Shown: positions 7,374-15,384 of the stretch, one piece after another
Numbering within the stretch: the first letter of the stretch is position 1
Layout of the letters: each line of letters begins with the position of its first letter
Source of the DNA: Fimenecus sp045655645
GTDB taxonomy: Bacteria; Bacillota; Clostridia; Oscillospirales; Acutalibacteraceae
Direction: 5' to 3'
NCBI GenBank assembly: GCA_045655645.1
Contig: JAZOPS010000009.1
Coordinates: 1 to 21,573 of the forward strand
Length of the DNA stretch: 21,573 nucleotides
The notes under the pieces: generated by a model
What the model was told of the DNA's origin: nothing
Database searches by the model: none
The model's input: the letters and a program-made list of their open reading frames with translations, nothing else
Made by a program: the position numbers and the translations under genes

Positions 7374-7402
7374 ATTATATATCAACAAATTCAAATTGTC
7401 AA
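7374..7402 (-). promoter_or_regulatory. Consensus promoter of tRNA-Gln
   Basis: On the minus strand, a perfect TTGACA (7402-7397), a 17-nt spacer and a perfect TATAAT (7379-7374). The predicted start is near 7367, about 7 nt before the mature tRNA 5' end. Confidence 0.92.
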
Positions 7403-7414
7403 GGGTTTTTGAAT

Positions 7415-7445
7415 AAAAAAATTAAGTCTTTTAATTTTCTTAATT
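7415..7445 (-). terminator. Weak AT-rich terminator downstream of the amidase gene
   Basis: On minus, AATTAAG (7445-7439) and CTTAATT (7426-7420) form a 7-bp stem with a 12-nt loop, followed by a T run (7420-7415). It is the only terminator-like signal between the amidase stop and the tRNA promoter. Confidence 0.5.
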
Positions 7446-7447
7446 AA

Positions 7448-7548
7448 AGATAGTTTTATTTTTTTGCAAGACAATCTGTCAAAGGCGAAGCTGTATAAGA
7501 ATACTGCGAGCCGAATGACAGGCAGTATTGCAGAAAAAGAAACTATCT
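7448..7548. repeat. Nested inverted-repeat element overlapping the amidase stop codon
   Basis: The outer arms AGATAGTTT (7448-7456) and AAACTATCT (7540-7548) enclose TGCAA (7465-7469)/TTGCA (7528-7532), CTGTCA (7476-7481)/TGACAG (7516-7521) and AATACTGC (7500-7507)/GCAGTATT (7522-7529). Some pairs are mutually exclusive. It looks like a palindromic intergenic repeat or a structured 3' UTR. Its outer arm enters the stop region of the amidase gene. Confidence 0.5.
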
Positions 7549-8254
7549 ATCCGTTCATTTCCAAGAGAGTCTGTTCAATTCCATCTGCTATCGCTTTAGC
7601 ATAGGCATTAAGTTTTTCGTCAAAGTCTTTGTTATCTTCATCACTTGTGATAAATCCCACTTCTAAAAGACATGATGGCATTTTGGTGTTGCGATTTATA
7701 TAATAATTCATATTTTCGCCTTTGCGATAGCCGAAATTTATTCCCCTATCTGCTGAAAAACCAACAACGCGCATATTTTCCATTAAATTCTCGGCAAGCA
7801 ACATATCGTCGGTGGGTTGACTTGAATGAATCCATGTTTCAATACCCTTGCCATCACCTGTGCTACTGTTTCTGTGAATAGCAATAAAAAGTGACGCTCT
7901 TGCCTTGTTTGCGATTTTACATCGGTCAGACAAAGAAACGCCACTGTCGTTTTCACGGGTCATTACAACAGTATATCCCCTATCTGTGAGTATATCTCGC
8001 ACAAGAAGAGAAAGACGCAGATTATCGTCTTTTTCTTTTCTATCTTTTCCCAATGCGCCCGGGTCGTCACCACCGTGTCCCGGGTCAATGCAAACTGTTT
8101 TTTCGTCAGGCACAAAGTTTAGCTGACTAAGTTTATATACCGCTTCGTCACCGCCAACCAACAAGAGTGCCAACACGGAACAAAGTGTCAACGAAAACAG
8201 TGCAATTATTGGAAAAATAAAGGTTTTTCTGTTGTTTTTTCTACCGTTTATCAT
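7547..8254 (-). CDS. N-acetylmuramoyl-L-alanine amidase (Amidase_3, CwlD-like)
   Basis: A 235-residue zinc amidase that cleaves the bond between muramic acid and the stem peptide of peptidoglycan. An N-terminal hydrophobic segment (about 12-33) exports or anchors it. The catalytic domain runs from about 52 to 234: CIDPGHGGDDPGA carries zinc ligand H60, E74 lies in DRKEKDDN, AIHRNS carries H127, and CLLEVGF carries the catalytic E198. Length and layout match B. subtilis CwlD (spore cortex amidase), but vegetative amidases of the same size exist, so I give no symbol. It lies 13 nt after thyX on the same strand with no promoter between and no Shine-Dalgarno sequence before its only possible ATG; the upstream bases are just AATTATAAT. 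It is therefore probably expressed by coupling to thyX. Confidence 0.88.
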   Translation of the reverse strand: MINGRKNNRKTFIFPIIALFSLTLCSVLALLLVGGDEAVYKLSQLNFVPDEKTVCIDPGHGGDDPGALGKDRKEKDDNLRLSLLVRDILTDRGYTVVMTRENDSGVSLSDRCKIANKARASLFIAIHRNSSTGDGKGIETWIHSSQPTDDMLLAENLMENMRVVGFSADRGINFGYRKGENMNYYINRNTKMPSCLLEVGFITSDEDNKDFDEKLNAYAKAIADGIEQTLLEMNG

Positions 8255-8267
8255 ATTATAATTTTAA

Positions 8268-9641
8268 TTATAAAGCCTTGAAACGCTCTTTGATTTCCCC
8301 TGCTCTTCCACAAGTCATTCTTCCTTCAGGGCAAGCACTCACGAAACAGCTTGGACCATAAAATTTAAACACTTTTGGCTCTGCTTTGCGAAGAATTTTA
8401 AGTGCTTCAACGGCATATTCTTGAATCTCCCACTGAGCACGAGTGCAAGAACGAAGTCTCATAAAGAGCATTAACTGTCTTGCATTCATTGTTGTTACAA
8501 TATCAAGTGTATTACCTGAAAGTTGATAATATACCAACAATTCTTCAGCCACACCCATTTCTTTAAGGCGTTTATACTCTTTATCTGTATCAACAAATGC
8601 TTGTTTATATTTTTCTAAAAGTTCTGGTTTATCTTTGAGAACTGGTGGAACAATATAACTTAATCTATCTGTTTTAATAAGTTCAGGAATTTCGATTGAC
8701 TGAATTCTGTGACGAGCAAAGTGAGTTATGCAAGAAAGTGAAACATTGTTAAAACGGAAAGTATAATTTGCACACTCAAGCGCTCTTGGTCTTTTGCATT
8801 TTGCAACTGCTTCAACGATTTTCTCTGTAATCGCATCATCTTTGATAATTTCTTCTGCCTGTTCTGTTGAACAATTCTTATCAAAAATCAATGCATTTCT
8901 TGCGATAAGTTTTGCAGCATTTGGTGTTGCACCAAGAAGCTCAACAGGTGTCTTTGTGTGCTCAGGCTGGACTTTCACAAATGACAAATCAGGACCGTCT
9001 TCTTTGATTTCTTTTTCTTTGAAACTTGACATAATACCAGGTGCTTTAATCTTTGCCTGTTCTAAAAGTTCAAGTCCCAACGCTTTAATTTCAGGATATT
9101 TTGCGCCACGACCATAAATCATAGCGTCAAGCATGTGCAAAAATTCTCTACCGTTTACTGAACAGAAGAAATTGCTATAAAGACAATATGGAAGCACAAA
9201 ACGAGCATCTTCACGAAGAACACCATTTTCACAAAGCTCATCATAGAGAGCAAACATTTTGCTCATGTGCTCTTTATAACTCTTTGTGATTTCTTCATTA
9301 TTAAACTCAGGCACATAGAAACCTGCGTCGCTGAAATTAACATATCGTCTTGACTTAACTGTATATGATGCAAGTCTGAATTCGATAATAAACTGTTCAA
9401 CAACAGCAGTAACATTTTGGAATGCAAGTTGAAAATATGTGTGTTCAACTGTGCTTGTGTGACCCGATGCTGTAACCTTGCCGATAAGGTTAGCATTTTT
9501 CTCTTTATCCTGAGATTTATCCCAAATAGAAAGCGCTGTACCTTCTTGAGTTGAAACACGACCTGCCGCAGCAGTAACCTTTTCGTCAGTATCGGTCATA
9601 CCAATAATCAATGCGGTGCTTTTGTTATAATCGTAACTCAT
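8268..9641 (-). CDS. thyX: FAD-dependent thymidylate synthase, tandem ThyX domains
   Basis: Makes dTMP from dUMP using methylene-tetrahydrofolate and reduced FAD. ATG 9641 is chosen because GGGGGA lies about 6 nt upstream; TTG 9647 would abut that site. At 457 residues it is about twice the usual ThyX length (near 220-250) and has two ThyX-like halves. In the first half, GHTSTVEHTYF (60-70) is well kept but the RHR motif reads EFR (87-89); S92 and S97-R98-R99 remain. The second half has FARHRIQS (R310-H311-R312, S315) and the flavin/nucleotide-binding signature NARQLMLFMRLRSCTRAQWE (386-405). A cysteine-rich end (C432, C437, C444) follows. So the RHR signature is complete only in the second half, and the first half may be structural. 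The amidase gene follows 13 nt downstream. Confidence 0.9.
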   Translation of the reverse strand: MSYDYNKSTALIIGMTDTDEKVTAAAGRVSTQEGTALSIWDKSQDKEKNANLIGKVTASGHTSTVEHTYFQLAFQNVTAVVEQFIIEFRLASYTVKSRRYVNFSDAGFYVPEFNNEEITKSYKEHMSKMFALYDELCENGVLREDARFVLPYCLYSNFFCSVNGREFLHMLDAMIYGRGAKYPEIKALGLELLEQAKIKAPGIMSSFKEKEIKEDGPDLSFVKVQPEHTKTPVELLGATPNAAKLIARNALIFDKNCSTEQAEEIIKDDAITEKIVEAVAKCKRPRALECANYTFRFNNVSLSCITHFARHRIQSIEIPELIKTDRLSYIVPPVLKDKPELLEKYKQAFVDTDKEYKRLKEMGVAEELLVYYQLSGNTLDIVTTMNARQLMLFMRLRSCTRAQWEIQEYAVEALKILRKAEPKVFKFYGPSCFVSACPEGRMTCGRAGEIKERFKAL

Positions 9642-9680
9642 TGTCAATCCCCCAACTTTCTTGTTTGATTTCTATTTTTC

Positions 9681-9709
9681 ATTGTAACACAAAAAAACAC
9701 AAAAGGCAA
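9681..9709 (-). promoter_or_regulatory. Promoter of thyX
   Basis: On minus, TTGCCT (9709-9704), a 17-nt spacer and TACAAT (9686-9681), about 40 nt before the ATG. Confidence 0.75.
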
Positions 9710-9760
9710 GAACGCAAAGTTGTAATATAAAAGATAGATTGGAGATTGTTGGAGCGAAAA

Positions 9761-9796
9761 ATTATAGGGAACGACGCCCTCGTCGTTCCCTATAAT
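9761..9796 (-). terminator. Perfect 16-bp palindromic hairpin, terminator or repeat
   Basis: ATTATAGGGAACGACG (9761-9776), the loop CCCT, and CGTCGTTCCCTATAAT (9781-9796) form a perfect 36-nt hairpin. On minus it lies 23 nt after the stop of the 9820-10746 gene and continues into five T residues, so it can terminate that gene. Its GC-rich core differs from the AT-rich surroundings and suggests a dispersed palindromic repeat. Confidence 0.75.
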
Positions 9797-9819
9797 ACAA
9801 ATTCAAAATTACACATTAC

Positions 9820-10746
9820 TTAAAATTCTATTTCTGCGGTAATCATATAATGGTCAGATGCGAAAGAGTTGCCAACCTTTTCGTTTTGCACATTATATGA
9901 CTTAATTTTCATTGTGTCATCAGCAAAAATAAAATCTATTGGCGCATCTTCTTTGTTACCTGTCCAACCGTGGAATGTTGCTATTTTGTCACCATTCGTA
10001 ACAACTGTATTTGCACTCACAAAACCATTTGCGTTGAGAATTTTAACTGCTTCACCATCAACACTTTGGTTAAAGTCACCTGTTATTACTGTTTTTGCAT
10101 CAGGATAGCTCTTCTTTAACTCTTGTGATTTATTGAGAATAAGATTACCACCAAGATTTTGCGCTTCTGTACTCACATGGTCAAGATGAGTGTTCATGTG
10201 AATATATTTGAATCCCGTTGCCTTATTTTCAAGCACGGCATAAGAACAAATTCTGTAACAAGCTGCACCATCAAATTTTGATTCTGTATCTGGTGTATTT
10301 GAAATCCAAAAAGTGCCGTTATCTAAAAGATTATATTTTTCTTTAAGATAGAAAATACCACTCATTTCAGATGTTTTTTCTTCTGAATCACCGCCACGTT
10401 TTAAGCCATAATATTCATATTGCGGCAAAAGTTTTTTGAAATGCTCAACCCAGAATGTATTGATTTCTTGAACACCAAATGAGTCAGGCAAAGTGTTATT
10501 CATCTGTTGTGCAAAAAGATGCGCACGACGAGTTGTGTATGTACCCTTTATTAAGTTGCCCCAAGGTGCTGCTGTATTATAGCTTGCAATTAAAAGTTCG
10601 CTACTATTTTCAATTCTTTCCTCTGCAGATTTAATTTCAACATTAGGAGTCATTGGATAAACTGCTAAAAACCCACCAATTGCTACTGCGGCTGCAACTG
10701 CAACACTACCTAACCCTATTAAAGAATTCTTTACTTTTTTATTCAT
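9820..10746 (-). CDS. Exported endonuclease/exonuclease/phosphatase-fold protein
   Basis: A 308-residue member of the EEP superfamily (DNase I-like, sphingomyelinase-like and inositol phosphatase enzymes). ATG 10746 is chosen because AGGGGA lies 7 nt upstream. Residues 7-30 form a membrane segment or uncleaved signal, so the domain is outside the cell. Catalytic motifs are all in place: SYNTAAPWGN (N57), GVQE (E94), MNTHLDH (H187, D189), TGDFNQ (D224, N226), and SDHY (D298, H299) near the end. Trp/Gly/Asp in FHGWTG...DAPIDFIF also fit the family. The substrate (nucleic acid, phospholipid or sugar phosphate) cannot be told from the sequence. It is transcribed alone, divergently from trkA. Confidence 0.87.
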   Translation of the reverse strand: MNKKVKNSLIGLGSVAVAAAVAIGGFLAVYPMTPNVEIKSAEERIENSSELLIASYNTAAPWGNLIKGTYTTRRAHLFAQQMNNTLPDSFGVQEINTFWVEHFKKLLPQYEYYGLKRGGDSEEKTSEMSGIFYLKEKYNLLDNGTFWISNTPDTESKFDGAACYRICSYAVLENKATGFKYIHMNTHLDHVSTEAQNLGGNLILNKSQELKKSYPDAKTVITGDFNQSVDGEAVKILNANGFVSANTVVTNGDKIATFHGWTGNKEDAPIDFIFADDTMKIKSYNVQNEKVGNSFASDHYMITAEIEF

Positions 10747-10766
10747 GAAAACATCCCCTTTTCTTA

Positions 10767-10795
10767 AATTTAACATATTTTTTTGTTTTGGTCAA
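10767..10795 (-). promoter_or_regulatory. Promoter of the EEP-family gene
   Basis: On minus, TTGACC (10795-10790), a 17-nt spacer and TAAATT (10772-10767). It gives a leader of about 14 nt carrying the AGGGGA site. Confidence 0.65.
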
Positions 10796-10852
10796 ATATT
10801 AAAAAATATTGTAAAATCAATAATCTTGTGGTATTATGATATTTAGTGAAAT

Positions 10853-10858
10853 TATAAT
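10853..10858 (+). promoter_or_regulatory. Likely -10 box of the trkA-trkH-alr operon
   Basis: A perfect TATAAT lies 21 nt before the trkA ATG. No good -35 is seen at 16-18 nt; TTGTGG (10826-10831) is 21 nt away. The promoter is therefore tentative. Confidence 0.45.
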
Positions 10859-10879
10859 CATTTAACGGAGATTAAATTT

Positions 10880-12235
10880 ATGAACATAGTAATTGTTGGT
10901 GACGGCAAAGTCGGTGCAACACTTGTTGAATATCTCTCACTTGAAAATCACAATGTAGTTGTTATTGACCGCAACCAGAAAGTTGTTGAACAAATGGTAA
11001 ACAACTTTGATGTTATGGGTATTTGTGGCAACGGTGCAAGTTATGACATTCAGGTTGAAGCAGGCGTCGGGGATGCAGATGTTTTCATCGCTGCAACATC
11101 TTCTGATGAGCTTAATATTCTCTCTTGTCTTGTTGCAAAGAAAATCGGCGCAGAGCATACAATTGCTCGTGTGCGCAACCCTGAATATTTAAAACAGTTA
11201 CCATTCTTTAAAGACGAATTAGGTCTTAGTATGGTAATCAATCCTGAACTTGACGCTGCTACTGAAATTGCAAAGGTGTTGAGATTCCCCAACGCTATCA
11301 ATATTGAATCATTCTATCGTGGAAAAGTTGACCTTGCAGAGTTAAAGCTTGAAGAAGGCAATCCGCTTTGCAACATGAAACTTATGGACATCTTCAACAC
11401 ATTCAAATACAGAGTTTTGATTTGTGCAGTTCAACGCAAAAACGAAGTGATTATCCCCCGTGGTGACTTTACTCTTCAAAAAGGTGATAAAATTCACATT
11501 ACTGCGCCCCGCGGCGTACTTGTGAAATTCATGAAAAACCTTGGAATTTATAAACACAGCACCAAGAACATTATGATTATCGGTGGTGGCAAGATGGGTT
11601 ATTATCTTGCTCGTCAGTTGTCAGAAACCGGTGGATATAATGTTAAGATTCTTGAAATCGACCCTGACCGTTGTGAGCATCTTTGCGAAAATCTTCCAAA
11701 TGTGGATGTTGTCTTTGGTGACGGCACAGATAAAAGTATTCTTATGGAACAAGGGCTCAAACATCAGGACGCTTTCGTTGCTCTTACAAGAATCGATGAA
11801 GAAAATATCATAGCTGCTATGTATGCTTCTGCTCTTGGAATTCGAAAAGCCGTTGCAAAAGTAAACCATGTATCCTATGATGTGCTTGAAAGTATTGGCG
11901 TTGACAGTGCTTTCTCATCAAAAGCTATTGCAGCTAACAGGATTATCGGTTATGTGCGTGCCCTTGAAAACTCGGGTGAATCAAGCGTTCAGACTCTTTA
12001 TAAATTAGTCGGTGGTCAGGTTGAAGCTCTTGAGTTCATAATCAATGATGACTTTAAGGGCATTGATATTCCACTTAAAGACCTTGATATTAACAAAGAT
12101 ACACTTATTGCCGCAATTGTTCGTAATCATCAGGTTATGTTCCCAAGTGGTAATGATGCGATTGAACTTGGTGACAGCGTTATTGTTGTTTCAAAGAGTC
12201 AACAGCTGAGAAGTATTAACGAAATTTTTGAATAA
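10880..12235 (+). CDS. trkA: Trk potassium uptake regulatory subunit TrkA
   Basis: The cytoplasmic gating subunit of a Trk/Ktr potassium channel. The 451 residues hold two tandem RCK units, each a nucleotide-binding Rossmann domain plus a TrkA-C domain. The first starts MNIVIVGDGKVG and the second, near residue 231, IMIIGGGKMG; both have the GxGxxG loop. GNGASYDIQVEAGVGDADVF and FGDGTDKSILMEQGLKHQDA are the equivalent second halves. The length matches the double-RCK TrkA type rather than the half-size KtrA. ATG 10880 has ACGGAG 9 nt upstream. trkH follows after 9 nt, so the two make one complex from one mRNA. Confidence 0.95.
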   Translation: MNIVIVGDGKVGATLVEYLSLENHNVVVIDRNQKVVEQMVNNFDVMGICGNGASYDIQVEAGVGDADVFIAATSSDELNILSCLVAKKIGAEHTIARVRNPEYLKQLPFFKDELGLSMVINPELDAATEIAKVLRFPNAINIESFYRGKVDLAELKLEEGNPLCNMKLMDIFNTFKYRVLICAVQRKNEVIIPRGDFTLQKGDKIHITAPRGVLVKFMKNLGIYKHSTKNIMIIGGGKMGYYLARQLSETGGYNVKILEIDPDRCEHLCENLPNVDVVFGDGTDKSILMEQGLKHQDAFVALTRIDEENIIAAMYASALGIRKAVAKVNHVSYDVLESIGVDSAFSSKAIAANRIIGYVRALENSGESSVQTLYKLVGGQVEALEFIINDDFKGIDIPLKDLDINKDTLIAAIVRNHQVMFPSGNDAIELGDSVIVVSKSQQLRSINEIFE

Positions 12236-12244
12236 GGTAATTTT

Positions 12245-13690
12245 ATGAATTATAGAATGGTATTTAAAACCGTTGGCAGACTTTTGCAAGTTGAAGCGCT
12301 TCTTATGTTTTTGCCAATGATGGTTTCACTTTATTACAAAGAAAAAGTTGAATATTCTTTTTTGCTTGCAATCGGATTATTGATTGTAACAAGTTTATTT
12401 ATGACTTTACCTAAGTTAAAAGACAAACATGTTTATGCTCGTGAAGGTTTGGTTATTGTTTCTCTTTCGTGGATTTTAATGTCAATCTTCGGTGCTTTGC
12501 CATATTTCGTATCAGGCTCAATCCCGTCACCTGTAGATGCTTTTTTTGAAACAGTTTCGGGCTTTAGCACAACAGGTGCAACAATATTGACCGACATTGA
12601 AGCATTGCCAAAATCACTTTTGTTCTGGCGCTCATTTACTCACTGGATTGGTGGTATGGGAATCATCGTGTTTGTTCTTGCTTTCTTGCCACAGAAAGAT
12701 ATGCAATCAATGCACATTCTTCGTGCAGAAGTTCCGGGACCAACTGTTGGTAAAATCGTTTCCAAGACTGCTGTAACAGCGCGAATTCTCTATATTATCT
12801 ATACAGTTTTTACAATTGCCGAGATAATTGCATTGCTTTGTTGCGATATGCCGTTATTTGATAGCGTTACAACAGCTTTTTCAACAGCAGGTACAGGTGG
12901 ATTTGGAATCAAAAACACAAGCATTGCCGCATATAATAATGTAGGTATTGAAATGGTAATTACCGTGTTTATGGCACTTTTTGGTGTTAACTTCAATCTT
13001 TTCTATCTTTTGCTCATCAGACAATTCAAGAGAGCGTTCAAGAGTGAAGAATTGTGGACTTATCTCATTATTATATTTGTTTGTTTTGCAGTTATCACAG
13101 TTGATATTTATCCAATCGTTGATTCTTTGGGTACAGCTCTTCGTCAGTCAATCTTCCAAGTGGTTTCAGTTATTACCACAACAGGATTTGTAACTGCCGA
13201 CTTTAACAAATGGCCTGTACTTTCACAGATGATAATTATCGTATTGATGTTCCTTGGTGCTTGTTCCGGTTCAACGGGTGGTGGTCTCAAAGTTGGAAGA
13301 ATGCTTATTCTTGCGAAATCTGTTTTCAGAGAACTCCGCAGAGCAATTAACCCAAACAGAGTAAAAGCAATTAAACTTGACGGTGCTGTTATTGATAAGA
13401 ATGTTGTCAGCACAAACACAACATATTTCCTCATTTATATTTTTGTAATCGGTGTTTCAGTTTTGCTTTTATCTTTCAACCACTTTGATTTTTCAACAAC
13501 ACTTACAGCGGTTGTTACTTGTATCAGCAATTTGGGGCCAGGACTTTCAAGAGTTGGTCCTATTGAGAATTTCAGTGCGTTTTCTAATTTCTCAAAAATC
13601 ATTCTCTGTGCCGATATGCTTATCGGTCGTCTTGAAATATTCCCGATGATTATTCTCTTTATGCCTGCAACATGGCGCAAAAGTGTATAA
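12245..13690 (+). CDS. trkH: Trk potassium uptake membrane subunit TrkH
   Basis: The channel-forming integral membrane protein of the Trk system, 481 residues, the usual TrkH length. Four P-loop repeats with the key Gly of the K+ filter are visible: SGFSTTGATI, FSTAGTGGFG, VITTTGFVTA and CISNLGPGLS. The third to fourth repeat region also has the CSGSTGGGLKVGR motif typical of TrkH. Hydrophobic helices run throughout. It starts 9 nt after trkA, with AAGG from the trkA stop region as ribosome binding site, and is followed 22 nt later by alr. Confidence 0.95.
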   Translation: MNYRMVFKTVGRLLQVEALLMFLPMMVSLYYKEKVEYSFLLAIGLLIVTSLFMTLPKLKDKHVYAREGLVIVSLSWILMSIFGALPYFVSGSIPSPVDAFFETVSGFSTTGATILTDIEALPKSLLFWRSFTHWIGGMGIIVFVLAFLPQKDMQSMHILRAEVPGPTVGKIVSKTAVTARILYIIYTVFTIAEIIALLCCDMPLFDSVTTAFSTAGTGGFGIKNTSIAAYNNVGIEMVITVFMALFGVNFNLFYLLLIRQFKRAFKSEELWTYLIIIFVCFAVITVDIYPIVDSLGTALRQSIFQVVSVITTTGFVTADFNKWPVLSQMIIIVLMFLGACSGSTGGGLKVGRMLILAKSVFRELRRAINPNRVKAIKLDGAVIDKNVVSTNTTYFLIYIFVIGVSVLLLSFNHFDFSTTLTAVVTCISNLGPGLSRVGPIENFSAFSNFSKIILCADMLIGRLEIFPMIILFMPATWRKSV

Positions 13691-13712
13691 ATATTTGTAA
13701 GAAGGTTTTTTA

Positions 13713-14849
13713 ATGTTACTTAAAAGAGTTTATGCAAAAGTAAATCTCGACAACATAAAAAAGAATATAGACGCTATCAGAGCGCATTTGCCAGAGAACA
13801 CCGATATTACAGGTATTGTTAAAGCAGATGCTTATGGTCACGGAGCAACAAAAGTTACTGAATTTCTTTGTGAATTGGGTGTAAATCGTTTTGGTGTTGC
13901 CACAATGCAAGAAGCACTTGACCTTAGAAATGATGGCGTGACTGCACCAATTCTCATTCTTGGTGAAACTTTCAGAGAAGAATTCCATGTTGCTGTCAAT
14001 AACAATATTGATTGCACCGTTTCTGATTATGAAACTGCAAAGTTTTTTGCAGTAACTGCAAAAGAAATGGGTAAAACAGCAACTGTTCACATTAAAATCG
14101 ATACAGGTATGGGACGAATCGGTTTTCAAGCAAATGAGCAAAGTTATGAAGACATAAAGAAAATTTTTGCACTCGATGGACTGTCTGTTGCGGGAATTTT
14201 CACTCATTTTGCTTGTGCTGATAACCCCGATAAAACATCTGCGGAAAATCAAAGAGAAAAGTATCTTAAACTTACAGACAGACTAATTGCAGACGGATAT
14301 ATTTTCAGACGACACATGTATAATAGTGCTGCTGTTATGGAATTGGACGGATATGTTGGTGACAGTGTCCGTTGTGGAATTATGATGTATGGTCTTTATC
14401 CGTCAGAAGAAATGAGCCGTGATTTTGTGCTTTATCCAGCAATGGAATTAAAGAGTAGTATTTCTTTTGTAAAAGATGTTAACGCAGGTTTCACAGTTAG
14501 TTATGGTTCAACATTTGTTGCAGACAAGGATATGAAAGTTGCAACTGTACCTGTTGGATATGCCGATGGTTACCCACGATACCTTTCAAATAAAGGTGAA
14601 GTAATTGTTAACGGTATTCGTTGTAAAATAATTGGCAAAATCTGTATGGACCAATTTATGATTGATGCTTCGAATGTGCCCGACCTTAAAGTTGGCGATG
14701 AAGTAACACTTATGGGCGTTGACGGCAACGAAATGATTACAGTTGAAGATTTGTCAGATTCAGAATATCGTTTCAACTATGAATTCTGTTGTCTTCTCAA
14801 TAAAAGAGTCCCCCGTGTTTATATCAAAAACGGAGAACTGATTAAATAA
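13713..14849 (+). CDS. alr: Alanine racemase
   Basis: A PLP enzyme that interconverts L- and D-alanine for peptidoglycan. The 378 residues are of normal length. K37 in VKADAYGHG is the PLP lysine, Y264 in TVSYGSTF is the second catalytic base, TGMGRIGF carries the arginine near the PLP phenolic oxygen, and PVGYADGYPR and KICMDQFMID are further family signatures. AAGAAGG sits 7 nt before the ATG. It is the third gene of the trkA-trkH-alr unit and is closed by a strong terminator. Linkage to K+ uptake is unusual, but the gene itself is intact. Confidence 0.96.
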   Translation: MLLKRVYAKVNLDNIKKNIDAIRAHLPENTDITGIVKADAYGHGATKVTEFLCELGVNRFGVATMQEALDLRNDGVTAPILILGETFREEFHVAVNNNIDCTVSDYETAKFFAVTAKEMGKTATVHIKIDTGMGRIGFQANEQSYEDIKKIFALDGLSVAGIFTHFACADNPDKTSAENQREKYLKLTDRLIADGYIFRRHMYNSAAVMELDGYVGDSVRCGIMMYGLYPSEEMSRDFVLYPAMELKSSISFVKDVNAGFTVSYGSTFVADKDMKVATVPVGYADGYPRYLSNKGEVIVNGIRCKIIGKICMDQFMIDASNVPDLKVGDEVTLMGVDGNEMITVEDLSDSEYRFNYEFCCLLNKRVPRVYIKNGELIK

Positions 14850-14856
14850 ATATTAA

Positions 14857-14891
14857 AAGGACTAAACCAAATGGTTTAGTCCTTGTTTTTT
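14857..14891. terminator. Bidirectional terminator between alr and the Sm_multidrug_ex-like gene
   Basis: A perfect 13-bp stem AAGGACTAAACCA (14857-14869) / TGGTTTAGTCCTT (14872-14884) with a 2-nt loop, then G and a T run on plus. On minus, TTTTAATATTTA follows. Its T run touches the stop codon of the convergent gene. Confidence 0.93.
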
Positions 14892-15384
14892 ACATCTGGA
14901 AAAGTCCGTAAGTAAGGCCTGACATAATGAATCCTGCAATAAGAACACCAAGTGCAATAATTGGAAGTGCTCTTTTAAAACGAATGTCAAGAAGTGCTGC
15001 CATCAATGCACCTGTCCAACCACCTGTGCCTGGTAATGGAATTGCAACGAATAAAAGCAAGCCCCATGCCTCATATTTCATAATCTTTTCTTTGTTTTTT
15101 TCGCCCTTTGCCTCAAGCTTTTCAACTATCTTTGCAAAGAATTTGAAATTTCTCAAGAAATCAAAAATCTTTCTGATGAAAAGAATGATAAATGGAATTG
15201 GCAACATATTACCAAGATAACAAATCAAAAATGCCTTGATAAATGGAATTTCCATAAGTCTTGCTGCTATCATACCACCACGGCATTCAAGCACAGGACA
15301 AAGCGAAATAACAAACGCAACCAACTCTTCAGGAACTTTATCCTGCAAGAAAGTCATAATTGCTTCTACTATTTGTTCAACCAT
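14890..15384 (-). CDS. Small integral membrane protein, Sm_multidrug_ex (COG2426) family
   Basis: A 164-residue membrane protein of the family called 'putative small multidrug export protein'; the name rests on weak functional evidence and the true substrate is unknown. Family signatures are LECRGGMIAA near the N-terminus (usually ELRGGIP-like) and PLPGTGGWTGAL in the middle. Four to five hydrophobic segments are visible, with a charged Lys/Glu-rich loop between them. ATG 15384 has GGAGG 6 nt upstream; TTG 15390 would abut it. The start overlaps the end of the Nudix gene by 8 nt, so the two are translationally coupled. Confidence 0.8.
   Translation of the reverse strand: MVEQIVEAIMTFLQDKVPEELVAFVISLCPVLECRGGMIAARLMEIPFIKAFLICYLGNMLPIPFIILFIRKIFDFLRNFKFFAKIVEKLEAKGEKNKEKIMKYEAWGLLLFVAIPLPGTGGWTGALMAALLDIRFKRALPIIALGVLIAGFIMSGLTYGLFQM

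Noticed and set aside
13716..14252. 178-codon minus-strand frame
   Set aside because: Lies entirely antisense to the intact alr gene; the translation is Cys/Phe/Ile-rich with no motif.
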